From positions 1 through 64,000 of the forward strand of contig JAAWRC010000017.1 in the NCBI GenBank assembly GCA_022800815.1: a stretch of 64,000 nt of DNA, given 5' to 3'. Under the pieces are notes generated by a model. That model searched no databases. It was not told where the DNA came from and saw nothing but the letters and a program-made list of their open reading frames with translations. The translations under genes were made by a program, and so were the position numbers. This DNA is from Lachnospiraceae bacterium (GTDB lineage Bacteria > Bacillota > Clostridia > Lachnospirales > Lachnospiraceae). Positions 38,445-48,875 of this stretch are shown here, piece after piece. Within the stretch, counting starts at the first letter, position 1. Each line of letters opens with the position of its first letter.

Positions 38445-38468
38445 TTGCAAAAAGTGTACTTTTTGCAA
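38445..38468. repeat. 24-bp perfect palindrome (11-bp arms, GT core): TTGCAAAAAGT-GT-ACTTTTTGCAA
   Basis: Read directly; 30 bp beyond the recombinase stop; core inverted relative to the 38311-38334 copy. Confidence 0.92.
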
Positions 38469-38497
38469 TTTTTTTTGTGTGCTTTAGACATATTCGG

Positions 38498-39130
<633 letters not shown>

Positions 39131-39178
39131 TTAAAAGTTCCATGAAACCACTTTTATTTTATACATTCCTGAAATCTC

Positions 39179-39206
39179 TTGCATTTTTCTTTTTTTCTGT
39201 TATAAT
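39179..39206 (+). promoter_or_regulatory. Sigma-A-like promoter TTGCAT-16 bp-TATAAT for the tyrS leader
   Basis: ctcTTGCATttttctttttttctgtTATAATgcc. Confidence 0.75.
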
Positions 39207-39209
39207 GCC

Positions 39210-39560
39210 AGTAAATCAATATCCCAAAGGCTTTGACGAGAAGAAGTAAGCTGGATTTCCCGCTTCCCAGAGAGCATCCGCCCGGTGGAAGGATGCAGGC
39301 GGCCCCGGTCTGAATACGTCTCAGAGCTGTCTCCTGAACCTGTTCCCGGTCCTGTTTTGAGGGAACCCAGTAGGGATGACCGGAGGCATCCGTTACCAGG
39401 CAGGGGAATCTGTGCACAAACTCCGGTGCGGACGATCAGTCTGCGGATCCGGGTTCTGCCAGTTGTTCTCCGTGAGGGGGAGCCTGTGAGGGCTTCCCGA
39501 AACAGAGGTGGTACCGCGAATTTCCTTCGCCCTCTGTCCGGATGGACAGAGGGCTTTTTA
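39210..39560 (+). promoter_or_regulatory. T-box riboswitch leader (Tyr specifier) with terminator/antiterminator
   Basis: T-box sequence AGAGGTGGTACCGCG at 39504-39518; AGTAGGGATGACCGG distal stem I element; terminator GCCCTCTGTCC-ggat-GGACAGAGGGC-TTTTT at 39529-39559; candidate TAC specifier in GAATACG. Confidence 0.92.
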
Positions 39561-39652
39561 CTGTGGATCATCCGACGAGGTTACGGAATGGATTTTATTT
39601 CAGAAAGGATTATTGATCAAAAGGACTATTTATCAGAAAGGACTATTTTATT

Positions 39653-40882
39653 ATGAAAATTTACGAAGAACTGCAGGCCAGGGGGCTGATCGCCCAGGTG
39701 ACGGACGAGCCGGAAATCCGGGACCTCGTCAACAACGGCAACGCCCGGTTTTATATCGGCTTCGACCCCACCGCCGACTCCCTCCACGTGGGACATTTTA
39801 TGGCGCTCTGCCTGATGAAGCGGCTCCAGATGGCTGGAAACAGGCCCATCGTCCTGATTGGCGGCGGCACGGGGCACGTGGGGGACCCTTCGGGACGGAC
39901 GGACATGCGCTCCATGATGACCAGGGAGACCATCGACCACAACTGCGAGTGCTTCAAAAAGCAGATGGAGCGTTTCATCGAGTTCGGCCCCGACAAGGCC
40001 GTCATGGTGAACAATGCAGATTGGCTTTTAAAACTGAACTACGTGGATCTGCTGAGAGAGGTGGGCGGCTGCTTTTCCGTCAACAACATGCTCCGGGCCG
40101 AGTGCTACAAGCAGCGCATGGAGAAGGGCTTAAGCTTCCTGGAATTCAACTACATGATCATGCAGGCCTATGATTTTTATTATCTGCATCAGCATTACGA
40201 CTGCAACATGCAGTTCGGCGGCAACGACCAGTGGTCCAACATGCTGGCCGGGACGGAGCTGATCCGCAAGAAGACCACGGAAAACGAGGACGCCTACGCC
40301 ATGACCATCACCCTCCTCATGAATTCCGAGGGCAAGAAGATGGGCAAGACCGCCAAGGGTGCCGTGTGGCTGGACCCGGAAAAGACCTCTCCCTTTGAAT
40401 TTTATCAGTACTGGAGAAATACCGGGGATGCCGACGTGTTAAAATGCATCCGCATGCTGACCTTCCTCCCCCTGGAGGAGATCGACAAGATGGACAAATG
40501 GGAGGGGAGCCAGCTCAACGAGGCCAAGGAGATCCTCGCCTGGGAACTGACCAGCCTGGTACACGGCCGTGAGGAGGCCGACAGGGCAAAACAGGCTTCC
40601 CACGCCCTTTTTGCGGGCGGCGGTGACGAGGAAGGCATGCCTTCCACAGAGCTTTCCAAAGAACAGCTCACGGACGGCGCCGTCGGCATCCTGGATCTGA
40701 TGATGGCCTGCAAGCTGGCCCCCACGAGGAGCGAGGCCAGACGGCTGGTCACCCAGGGCGGCGTCACCGTGGACGGCGAAAAGGCCACCCTGGATACCAG
40801 GGTGACCGAGGCCGCACTTGTGAACGGCGTAAAGATCCGCAAGGGCAAGAAGGTGTACCACAAGGCGCTGCTCAAGGCATAA
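39653..40882 (+). CDS. tyrS: Tyrosyl-tRNA synthetase
   Basis: FYIGFDPTADSLHVGHFMAL; IQFGGNDQWSN-like MQFGGNDQWSNMLAGTELI; GKKMGKTAKGAVWLD; C-terminal S4 region. Confidence 0.97.
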   Translation: MKIYEELQARGLIAQVTDEPEIRDLVNNGNARFYIGFDPTADSLHVGHFMALCLMKRLQMAGNRPIVLIGGGTGHVGDPSGRTDMRSMMTRETIDHNCECFKKQMERFIEFGPDKAVMVNNADWLLKLNYVDLLREVGGCFSVNNMLRAECYKQRMEKGLSFLEFNYMIMQAYDFYYLHQHYDCNMQFGGNDQWSNMLAGTELIRKKTTENEDAYAMTITLLMNSEGKKMGKTAKGAVWLDPEKTSPFEFYQYWRNTGDADVLKCIRMLTFLPLEEIDKMDKWEGSQLNEAKEILAWELTSLVHGREEADRAKQASHALFAGGGDEEGMPSTELSKEQLTDGAVGILDLMMACKLAPTRSEARRLVTQGGVTVDGEKATLDTRVTEAALVNGVKIRKGKKVYHKALLKA

Positions 40883-40897
40883 TTCGGACGGCCGAAA

Positions 40898-40975
40898 CCG
40901 GCAGACCTTTAAAAAAAGCCGGGGCGGGAAAATGCACATCCCACCCCGGCTTTTTTAAAGGTCTGCCGGCTTTTT
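40898..40975. terminator. Long bidirectional terminator between convergent tyrS and the ABC exporter operon
   Basis: CCGGCAGACCTTTAAAAAAAGCCGGGGCGGG / CCCACCCCGGCTTTTTTAAAGGTCTGCCGG near-perfect ~30-bp inverted repeat. Confidence 0.9.
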
Positions 40976-42977
40976 ATTCCAGCTCAAAGGCTCCCGTATA
41001 AAGCTGATAATATTTCCCACGCTCTGCGATCAACTCTTCATGGTCGCCCCGCTCGATGACCTGGCCGTGCTCCAACACCAGGATCGCATTGGAATTTTTC
41101 ACGGTGGACAGCCTGTGGGCGATGACGAAGACCGTCCTGCCCTTCATCAGGCTGTCCATGCCCCTCTGGACAATGGATTCCGTCCTGGTATCGATGCTGG
41201 AGGTGGCCTCGTCCAGGATCATCACCGGCGGGTCGGCCACGGCCGCCCTGGCGATGGAGAGAAGCTGCCGCTGGCCCTGGGAAAGGCTGGCGCCGTTTCC
41301 GGTCAGCATGGTGTCATACCCCTGAGGAAGCCGTCTGATAAAATCGTCGGCATTGGCCAGCCTTGCGGCGTAGATCACCTCCTCGTCGGTGGCATCCAGA
41401 CGCCCGTAGCGGATGTTCTCCATGACCGTCCCGGTAAAGAGACAGGTGTCCTGGAGGACCATTCCCAGGGAACGCCTGAGATCCGCCTTTTTGATCTTGT
41501 TGATATTGATGTTGTCGTAACGGATCTTTCCGTCGGCAATGTCGTAAAACCGGTTGATCAGATTGGTGATGGTGGTCTTCCCGGCCCCGGTGGCCCCCAC
41601 GAAAGCCAGCTTCTGGCCCGGCTTCGCATAGAGAGTCACATTGTGAAGGACCGTCTTCTCCGGCTCATAGCCGAAATCCACGTCAAAGAACCGCACATCC
41701 CCGGTCAGCTTCGTGTAGGTGAGGGTTCCCGTCTCGTGGGGATGCCGCCAGGCCCAGATGCCGTCCCGGTCCGTGGTTTCTTCCACAAGTTCTGCCGGAA
41801 TCTGCTCCGGAAGCTCTCCCGTCCCGTCCTTCGGCCGGATCCTCGTCAGGGTCACGTAGCCGTCGTCCGTCTCCGATTCCTCGTCGGTGAGGGCAAAGAT
41901 TCGCTCCGCCCCCGCCAGCGCCATGATGATGGCGTTCAACTGCATGGACATCTGGTTGATGGGCATGGTAAAGCTTCTGGAAAGCTGTAAAAAGGAAGCG
42001 ATGGTCCCCAGGGTAATGCCGCCGATGCCGTTTACGGCGAGAAGCCCGCCGAACACCGCCAGAAGAGCGTACTGAAGATTCCCCAGATTCATGGAAACGG
42101 GGCCGAGGACATTGGCAAAGCTGTTGGCCCTGGCCGCATTCCTACAGAGCTCCTCGTTCCTCTCGTCAAACTCCCGCTTGGACGCCTCCTCATGACAGAA
42201 AACCTTGATGACCTTCTGGCCGCCAACCATCTCCTCGATGTAGCCGTTGACGTCCCCCAGGGACTTTTGCTGGCGCACGAAATAAGATGCGCTCCGCCCG
42301 CCGATCTTCTTGGTAATCGTCACCAGGCAGGTGATCGTCACCAGGATGAACAGGGTCAGATACACACTGGTGTAAAGCATGGCGCAAAACACTAGCACGA
42401 TGGTCATGCAGGAAGAGAGAAGCTGCGGAAAGCTCTGGGACACCATCTGCCTCAAGGTGTCGATGTCGTTGGTGTAATGGCTCATCACGTCCCCGAAGGT
42501 GTGGGTGTCGAAATACCGGACGGGAAGGCTCTGCATGTGGGCGAACATCTCGTCCCGGATCCGCTTCTGCACTCCCTGGGAAATCCCGGCCATGAGCCAG
42601 TTGTAGGTAAACGTACAGGAAACTCCCGCCAGGTACACGCAGGCCATGGTGAGAATCGCCCCGATCAGCCCGTCAAACACCGGGTCCGCCGTCAAAAGGA
42701 GCGGCTCGATATACCGGTCAATGAGGATGCGCAGGAACATGGAGCCCGCCACATTAGCCGCCGTGCTCACCAGAATGCAGACAATGACCACCGCAAAAAG
42801 CGCCCTGTTCTGCCCGGCAATGTACCCGAACAGACGCTTCGCCGTCTTCGGATTTAATTTCATTCCCTTTGTCGGCGGCATTCCCCGCATGCCCATCCGT
42901 CCGGGCATCCGGGCCACCCGTGCCGTCTGCGGCGCCGCGCCGCGTCCCCCTGCCGCCGTGTTCTGCTCATTCGCCAT
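40974..42977 (-). CDS. ABC transporter, fused permease/ATPase (heterodimeric exporter subunit)
   Basis: FVGATGAGKTTITNLINRFYD Walker A; SLSQGQRQLLSIARA signature; MILDEATSSID. Confidence 0.94.
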   Translation of the reverse strand: MANEQNTAAGGRGAAPQTARVARMPGRMGMRGMPPTKGMKLNPKTAKRLFGYIAGQNRALFAVVIVCILVSTAANVAGSMFLRILIDRYIEPLLLTADPVFDGLIGAILTMACVYLAGVSCTFTYNWLMAGISQGVQKRIRDEMFAHMQSLPVRYFDTHTFGDVMSHYTNDIDTLRQMVSQSFPQLLSSCMTIVLVFCAMLYTSVYLTLFILVTITCLVTITKKIGGRSASYFVRQQKSLGDVNGYIEEMVGGQKVIKVFCHEEASKREFDERNEELCRNAARANSFANVLGPVSMNLGNLQYALLAVFGGLLAVNGIGGITLGTIASFLQLSRSFTMPINQMSMQLNAIIMALAGAERIFALTDEESETDDGYVTLTRIRPKDGTGELPEQIPAELVEETTDRDGIWAWRHPHETGTLTYTKLTGDVRFFDVDFGYEPEKTVLHNVTLYAKPGQKLAFVGATGAGKTTITNLINRFYDIADGKIRYDNININKIKKADLRRSLGMVLQDTCLFTGTVMENIRYGRLDATDEEVIYAARLANADDFIRRLPQGYDTMLTGNGASLSQGQRQLLSIARAAVADPPVMILDEATSSIDTRTESIVQRGMDSLMKGRTVFVIAHRLSTVKNSNAILVLEHGQVIERGDHEELIAERGKYYQLYTGAFELE

Positions 42978-44727
42978 CTGCCCTGCCTCCCTTCATCTGA
43001 GATTCGTAGACCTCCCTGTAGATTTCGTTCCCTTTAAGCAGCTCCTCGTGGGTGCCGAAGCCGCTCACCCGTCCCCCGTCCAGGACGATGATCTTGTCGG
43101 CATCCTCCACCGAGGAGATCCGCTGGGCAATGATAAACTTCGTCGTCTCCGGGATCTCCTCCCGGAAGGCCTTCCGGATCATGGCGTCCGTGGCCGTGTC
43201 CACGGCGCTGGTGGAATCGTCCAGGATCAGGATCTTCGGCTTCTTTAAGAGCGCCCTGGCAATGCAGAGCCTCTGTCTCTGGCCGCCGGACACGTTGGCG
43301 CCGCCCTGCTCAATGTGGGTATCGTAGCCCTCCGGAAGCTCCCGGATGAAGCCGTCGGCCTGGGCGAGCTTACAGGCCCTGACCAGCTCTTCGTCCGAGG
43401 CCTCCGGATTCCCCCAGCGGAGGTTTTCCTTGATGTTCCCAGAAAAAAGGACGTTTTTCTGGAGCACCATGGCCACCTGGTTCCGGAGCGTCTCAACGTC
43501 ATACTCCCGCACGTCAAGCCCCCCAACCAAAAGCCGCCCGCCGGTAACGTCATAGAGCCTGGGAATCAACTGGACCAGGGAACTTTTGGAAGAACCGGTC
43601 CCGCCGATGATCCCCACGGTCTCCCCCGATTTGACGTCCAGGTCAATGTCCATCAGGCAGAGCTTGTTTTTATCCCCCTTGTAGCTGAAGGACACGCCCT
43701 CAAAGCGGACGGAGCCGTCCGCCACCCGGAAAACCGGAGCCTGCGGATTTTTCAGACTGCTCTCCTCGTCCAGAATCTCCACGATCCGCTCCGCCGACGC
43801 CTTGGAAATGATCAGCATCACGAACACGTTGGACAACATCATCAGGCTCATGAGAATCTGCATGGTATAAGAAAACATGCTCATGAGCTGCCCCGTGGTC
43901 ATTCCGCCCGCCGTGCCGTTCCCCCCCACGATCAGCCTTGCACCGATCCAGGACAGGAGCAGCATGCAGGTGTACACCGAAATCTGCATCAGGGGCATGT
44001 TGAAAGCCACCGTCCGCTCCGCCTTCTTGAAATCCCGGTAAATGCTCTCCGACACCCGGCCGAACTTCTCCTTCTCGTGCTCCTCCCTCACGAAAGACTT
44101 CACCACCCGGATCCCGTGGAGATTCTCCTGCACCACCATGTTCAGCCGGTCATAGGTCTTGAACACCCGCTCGAAAAGAGGATGGGCACATTTCACGATC
44201 ACGAACAGCCCGACCCCGAGGACCGGAATCACACAGAGGTAAATGACCGCCAGCCTGGCGTTCACCAGAAAAGACATAAACAGGGCGAACACCAAAAGAA
44301 TCGGCGCCCGGACCGCCATGCGGATCACCATCTGGAACGCATTCTGCACGTTGGTCACGTCCGTTGTCAGCCTGGTGACGATACTGGCCGTGGAAAACCT
44401 GTCAATATTGGAAAATGAGTATTCCTGCACCCGGTAATACATGTCATGGCGCAGATTCTTCGCAAAACCGGCGGAAGCCCTGGCCGCATGAGTTCCCGCC
44501 AAGATGCCGAAACCCAGAGAAACCAGACAGCAGACCGCCAAAAGAAGCCCGATCTGCCAGATGGCCGTCATGCTCCCCCGGTCGATGCCCTGGTCGATGA
44601 GCCTCGCCATCAGCATGGGGATCAGAACCTCCATGGCCCCCTCCCCCACGATGTATGCAGGTGCCAGAATGGAATCCCTCTTAAATTCCCTGATACACCC
44701 CGCAAGCCGTTTGATCATAAATGTCAT
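42967..44727 (-). CDS. ABC transporter, fused permease/ATPase (heterodimeric exporter subunit)
   Basis: IIGGTGSSKSSLVQLIPRLYD; NVSGGQRQRLCIARALL; ILILDDSTSAVDTATD (degenerate site). Confidence 0.94.
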   Translation of the reverse strand: MTFMIKRLAGCIREFKRDSILAPAYIVGEGAMEVLIPMLMARLIDQGIDRGSMTAIWQIGLLLAVCCLVSLGFGILAGTHAARASAGFAKNLRHDMYYRVQEYSFSNIDRFSTASIVTRLTTDVTNVQNAFQMVIRMAVRAPILLVFALFMSFLVNARLAVIYLCVIPVLGVGLFVIVKCAHPLFERVFKTYDRLNMVVQENLHGIRVVKSFVREEHEKEKFGRVSESIYRDFKKAERTVAFNMPLMQISVYTCMLLLSWIGARLIVGGNGTAGGMTTGQLMSMFSYTMQILMSLMMLSNVFVMLIISKASAERIVEILDEESSLKNPQAPVFRVADGSVRFEGVSFSYKGDKNKLCLMDIDLDVKSGETVGIIGGTGSSKSSLVQLIPRLYDVTGGRLLVGGLDVREYDVETLRNQVAMVLQKNVLFSGNIKENLRWGNPEASDEELVRACKLAQADGFIRELPEGYDTHIEQGGANVSGGQRQRLCIARALLKKPKILILDDSTSAVDTATDAMIRKAFREEIPETTKFIIAQRISSVEDADKIIVLDGGRVSGFGTHEELLKGNEIYREVYESQMKGGRADGE

Positions 44728-44737
44728 CCTCCCTCCG

Positions 44738-45193
44738 TCACTGATCCATATCCCTGTCGATATTCTCCCGGATCCGGGTCAAAAAATCAGAAAGCGCCCT
44801 CAACTCCTCCTCCGAAAACCCGTGGGAAATCCGTTCCTCGATCAGCCCGATCTCCCGATGGATGGAAGCATTCAGCGCTTCTGCCTTCCCCGTGAGCCGA
44901 ATCCGCTTCAGCCTGGCGTCATAGGGCACCTCTTCCCGATAAATCAGTCCGTTTTTCTCCATCAACTGCAAGATCCCCGTGGCCGAAGACCGATTGATCC
45001 CAAACCGTTTCTCGATGTCCTTCTGAAAAATCTCCACGCCCTCATGCTCCTGCAAAAACCTGAGGATCCAGGCGTGAGTGCCTGTCATTTGATCGGCATA
45101 CCGCAGCGCCGCCGACCGGTCCATGTATTTCTTGATCAGCCTGGACGTCTGCTTGATCTCAAAACCGATGTGACGCAGATGAGTTTCATCCAT
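44738..45193 (-). CDS. MarR-family transcriptional regulator
   Basis: EGVEIFQKDIEKRFGINRSSATGILQLMEKNGLIYREEVPYDARLKRIRLTGKA wHTH. Confidence 0.92.
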   Translation of the reverse strand: MDETHLRHIGFEIKQTSRLIKKYMDRSAALRYADQMTGTHAWILRFLQEHEGVEIFQKDIEKRFGINRSSATGILQLMEKNGLIYREEVPYDARLKRIRLTGKAEALNASIHREIGLIEERISHGFSEEELRALSDFLTRIRENIDRDMDQ

Positions 45194-45323
45194 GCAGATA
45201 CCTCCCTCCCAGTTTCATCCGGACAAAAAGGCTGCCGCCCCATTTAGTTCCTGTCCGAACTGTTTTGTTCCGAACAATTTTACCACGAAACAACTGAGCT
45301 GTCAATCACTTTTTACACCCCCT

Positions 45324-46052
45324 TCAAAAAACCTCCGACCACCTCCGCCTGACCCGGTCCGCGACCTCCCTCCCCTTAAAACAATGCTCCCCCAGCCGCA
45401 CGGCCGGCATGACCCCCATCAGGGAATTGGTGAGAAAACACTCATCAAACAGTCCAACGTCCCCGGCTGGAATCCTCTCTTCCGCAACGTCATACCACTC
45501 CAAAAGGACCTCCCGCACGATGCCGGGAAGCAGGCCGCAGCAGAGTTTCGGCGTGAAAAGCCTTCCCTCCCGGACAAAAAAAAGATTAGAAGCACAGCCC
45601 TCGCAGACCTCCCCCCGTCCGTTCAGAAAAACCGCCTCGTCAAAGCCACCCGCCACCGCCCGCCGCCTTTCCAGCATGCAGTCCGCATAGTTCAGCGTTT
45701 TGAGAAACGTGAGGGGCGAATACTCGTTGCGCCTTCCCTCCGCAAAAGTCAGAGAAAAGCCCCTCCGGTAATCCACATCTGTATAAGGGTTCTCCCTGGG
45801 AAGGAACAGCCGGTTTTTTTCCGATACGACGATCTTCAAAGCCCCCTCTGTGATCCCCTCGGATTCCAGATAGCGACACACCTCTTCTTCCGTCACCCGC
45901 CCGGAAATCCCCAGAAACGAAAGCGCCCTGTCAAGACGTCTCAAATGCCGCCCCAGCAGCCGGGGACGGCCGCCCTTGAGGGCAACCGTCTCAAAGGCCC
46001 CCAATCCAAACAAAAAACCCTCGTCCAGCAGGATCCGCCCATTCTGTTCCAT
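45324..46052 (-). CDS. pabC: Aminodeoxychorismate lyase (class IV PLP)
   Basis: FGLGAFETVALKGGRPRLLGRHLRRL; NYADCMLERR; CASNLFFVREGRLFTP; follows pabB. Confidence 0.9.
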   Translation of the reverse strand: MEQNGRILLDEGFLFGLGAFETVALKGGRPRLLGRHLRRLDRALSFLGISGRVTEEEVCRYLESEGITEGALKIVVSEKNRLFLPRENPYTDVDYRRGFSLTFAEGRRNEYSPLTFLKTLNYADCMLERRRAVAGGFDEAVFLNGRGEVCEGCASNLFFVREGRLFTPKLCCGLLPGIVREVLLEWYDVAEERIPAGDVGLFDECFLTNSLMGVMPAVRLGEHCFKGREVADRVRRRWSEVF

Positions 46053-46093
46053 CTTCGTCTTCCTTTCCCCCGGCCTTCTGTAATTCGTCCTTT

Positions 46094-47506
46094 TTATGGC
46101 TCCCGGATCGCTTCCAGCAGCGCCTTCGCCTTCTGGAGCGTCTCCTCGTATTCAAATTCCCGTTCCGACTCACAGGTGATCCCCCCGCCCACGCCCAGCG
46201 AATAGACGCCGTCCCGGTGCAGGGCGGTCCGGATAACAATGTTAAGATCACAGTCCCCGTCCAGGGTCAGGTAGCCCATGGAGCCGGTGTAAAGCCCCCG
46301 CCGCCCCTGCTCCAGCTCGTCGATGAGCTCCATGGCCCGAAGCTTCGGCGCCCCGGTGATGGAGCCTCCCGGAAAAGCCGCTTCGATCAGGTCCATGACC
46401 GTCCTTCCCGGCTCCAACTTCCCCTCCACCTCCGCCTCCAGATGGAACACAGTCGCATAAGTCTCCACCTCGAACAGTTTCGTCACCCGGACACTCCCCG
46501 GCACACACACCCGGTTCAGGTCATTCCGCTCCAGGTCCACGATCATGAGGAGCTCGCTCTGATCCTTCCCAGACCCAAGAAGCTCCCGTTTAAGTCTCTC
46601 ATCCTCCGCTTCCGTCTCCCCCCGCCTCCTGGTCCCCTTGATGGGACGGGTCACCACATGGCCCCCTTTCATCCGAAGGAAACGCTCCGGCGACGCCGAG
46701 ATCACCTGAAAATCCCCGTACTGGAAATAGCCCCCAAAGGGGGAGGGATTGTCCCGGCGAAGAGCCCGAAACACTTCATAGGGCGGTTTCTCACTATAGA
46801 CCGCAAGCTGCTGCGTCATGTTCATGATATAAACGTCCCCCTCGACGATGTGGGAAACCACCTCGTCCACCGCCCTCAGATACGCTTCTTTCCCAAAATT
46901 CGCTTCCACCCGAAATCCGTCCGCCGCCCCGGTCCTCTCAGGGACTTCACGACCCGGCCCTTCGGACGGACCCGTCCCGGAAACCAGGCCCTCCTGGATT
47001 TCCTCAATTTCCTCGATTTCCCCGATCTGAGAAAGAAGCTCCTCCATCCTGATTCCGCTCTCCCCCGTCTTCCCGTTGACGATCAGATGCAGCATCCCGG
47101 TCCCGTGGTCCTCCACGAGAAACACGTCATAGAAGCACAGCACGCACTCCGGAATGGGGAGGCCCTCCTCATGGCGGCTCCCCACCCCCTCCTTCCTGCG
47201 CCCGTAATCATAAGAAAAATAGCCGATGGCGCCGGAGACGATGGGAAGAGACGTGGGATTCGCCTCCCTGTGGCTTTTCAGATATTCCCTCACATAAGAC
47301 TCAAAGCTCTGTCCGCACTCCCGGCCGTTCACCGTGAAGCGCTCCCCCTTCACCAGCGTCAGGTAAGGATACAGCCCCACGATGGAAAAACGGCCTAAGC
47401 GGTTTTGCAAAGAAGAATCCAGAAACACCGCCATGTCCTCCTCTGCATACCGGTCAAAAATCCGGAAAAGCGGCGGATGGGTTTCAAGCGTCCTGATGAT
47501 TCTCAT
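46094..47506 (-). CDS. pabB: Aminodeoxychorismate synthase component I
   Basis: SPERFLRMKGGHVVTRPIKGTRRRG; LIVIDLERNDLNRVC-type MIVDLERNDLNRVCVPGSV; FPGGSITGAPKLRAMELIDELE. Confidence 0.94.
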   Translation of the reverse strand: MRIIRTLETHPPLFRIFDRYAEEDMAVFLDSSLQNRLGRFSIVGLYPYLTLVKGERFTVNGRECGQSFESYVREYLKSHREANPTSLPIVSGAIGYFSYDYGRRKEGVGSRHEEGLPIPECVLCFYDVFLVEDHGTGMLHLIVNGKTGESGIRMEELLSQIGEIEEIEEIQEGLVSGTGPSEGPGREVPERTGAADGFRVEANFGKEAYLRAVDEVVSHIVEGDVYIMNMTQQLAVYSEKPPYEVFRALRRDNPSPFGGYFQYGDFQVISASPERFLRMKGGHVVTRPIKGTRRRGETEAEDERLKRELLGSGKDQSELLMIVDLERNDLNRVCVPGSVRVTKLFEVETYATVFHLEAEVEGKLEPGRTVMDLIEAAFPGGSITGAPKLRAMELIDELEQGRRGLYTGSMGYLTLDGDCDLNIVIRTALHRDGVYSLGVGGGITCESEREFEYEETLQKAKALLEAIREP

Positions 47507-48092
47507 GGTCCCGCCTCCATTTCCTGCAAATTTTACTGAAATTATCCAAAAGCCCCAGGCCGCATTCCGTCAGCACCGCCTCCGGATGGAACTGCACGCC
47601 GTACACCGGATGCCGCCTGTGGGAAATCCCCATGATCACGCCGTCAGACACAGACACCGCATCCACCGAAAGCTCCGGCGGGAAGTCCGTCCCACTGACC
47701 ATGAGCGAATGATACCTCGTGGCGGAAAACTCCTGCGCAAGGCCCGCAAAAAGCCCCCTTCCCCCGTGACGGATATCCGTCAGTTTCCCGTGCATGGGGC
47801 GTTCCCCCTTTTCCACACGGGCGCCAAAAAAATGGCCGATGGCCTGATGGCCCAGACACACGCCCAAAATCGGAATCTTCCCTTTCCATCGTTCCAGAAT
47901 CTGCAGAGACATTTCTGCGTCCGACGGCTTACCCGGCCCCGGAGAAAGGACGATTCCCTCCGGCCCAAGCGCCTCAATCTCAGAAAGCGTGATCTCATTC
48001 TCACGCCTCACCAGAATATCCTGTCCCAGCTCCCGAAAATAAGCCGACAGGTTGTAGACAAATGAATCATAATTATCCAGCATAAAATACAT
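47484..48092 (-). CDS. pabA: Aminodeoxychorismate synthase component II (glutamine amidotransferase)
   Basis: FMLDNYDSFVYNLSAYF; LSPGPGKPSDA; GVCLGHQAIGH; GVQFHPEAVLTECG. ATG at 48092. Confidence 0.95.
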   Translation of the reverse strand: MYFMLDNYDSFVYNLSAYFRELGQDILVRRENEITLSEIEALGPEGIVLSPGPGKPSDAEMSLQILERWKGKIPILGVCLGHQAIGHFFGARVEKGERPMHGKLTDIRHGGRGLFAGLAQEFSATRYHSLMVSGTDFPPELSVDAVSVSDGVIMGISHRRHPVYGVQFHPEAVLTECGLGLLDNFSKICRKWRRDHENHQDA

Positions 48093-48294
48093 GCTCTCTC
48101 CCCTCGCTTTCCAAATGTTCCGGCATAGTCGTTCTTGACACCGAAGCATCCCCGAAAGCGAAGCCTTGCACGGGGAGGGTCTGTCTCCGGGCCGCCATGG
48201 GCCCGGTCCGTATCCTTGCCTGTTTCATTTTCACAGTATACCGCAAAATCCGCAAAAATGCAAGAAGGCCGCCGTGCCGAGCGCCGTCAATGGA

Positions 48295-48804
48295 TCAGGA
48301 AGCCATCCACACACTCGCCACGACTCCGGCAAAAGTGGCAAGAAGCGCCCCGGCCAGAGTATATCTGGTCCTTTTGATCTTCACGCTCATGAAATAGACA
48401 CTCATGGTATAAAAGACAGTCTCCGTACAGCTTAGGATGATGGACACCATCCGCCCCGAAAGAGAGTCTGGACCGAATTCTTTGAAAATGTCCAGGGCCA
48501 GGCCAGTGGCCGCCGAGGAAGAAAACAGCTTTACCATAATGACGGGAAGCACCTGGGCCGGAAGAAGGACGGCCGGGATCAACTTCGACAGCCAGAAGGC
48601 CAGAAGGTCCAGGAAGCCGGAAGCCCTGAGGATCCCCGTCCCGATCATCAATCCCACCAGAGTCGGAAGGATCCCGCCCACGGTTTTCATTCCCTCCTTG
48701 GCCCCCCGGATGAAATCTTCAAAAATCGGGCGCTTTTCCAGCAGCCCGTACACGGCCACCAGACATACCAGAGCCGGAATCATCAGATTGGAAATATAAA
48801 CCAT
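48295..48804 (-). CDS. spmB: Spore maturation protein B-like (nucleoside recognition/Gate domain)
   Basis: GAKEGMKTVGGILPTLVGLMIGTGILRASG; LPVIMVKLFSSSAATGLALDIFKEFGPDS; SCTETVFYTMSVYF. Confidence 0.92.
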   Translation of the reverse strand: MVYISNLMIPALVCLVAVYGLLEKRPIFEDFIRGAKEGMKTVGGILPTLVGLMIGTGILRASGFLDLLAFWLSKLIPAVLLPAQVLPVIMVKLFSSSAATGLALDIFKEFGPDSLSGRMVSIILSCTETVFYTMSVYFMSVKIKRTRYTLAGALLATFAGVVASVWMAS

Positions 48805-48875
48805 AAAAAAACTCCCGCATACTGTTTATACATCGTATGCGGAAGCCACGGTTTTTCATGCATGATTCCCTCCGG

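Noticed and set aside
38311-38468. Interpretation of the two palindromes as IS605-type LE/RE hairpins or as transcription terminators
   Set aside because: They share 24 bp in inverted orientation with 2-bp asymmetric cores, sit in one intergenic gap, and no matching copy was seen downstream of the TnpB-like gene; recombinase sites fit better. The alternative of paired resolvase or autoregulatory operators is not excluded.
39154-39571. Small minus-strand ORFs and a 123-aa plus-strand ORF across the tyrS leader
   Set aside because: The region is explained by a T-box riboswitch; any translation here is incidental.
43315-44418. 367-aa plus-strand ORF (and 41040-41990) antisense to ABC exporter genes
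   Set aside because: His/Pro/Arg-rich shadow ORFs in GC-rich coding DNA; the minus-strand ABC motifs are unambiguous.
46217-47398. 393-aa plus-strand ORF antisense to pabB
   Set aside because: Shadow ORF; pabB is clear on the opposite strand.
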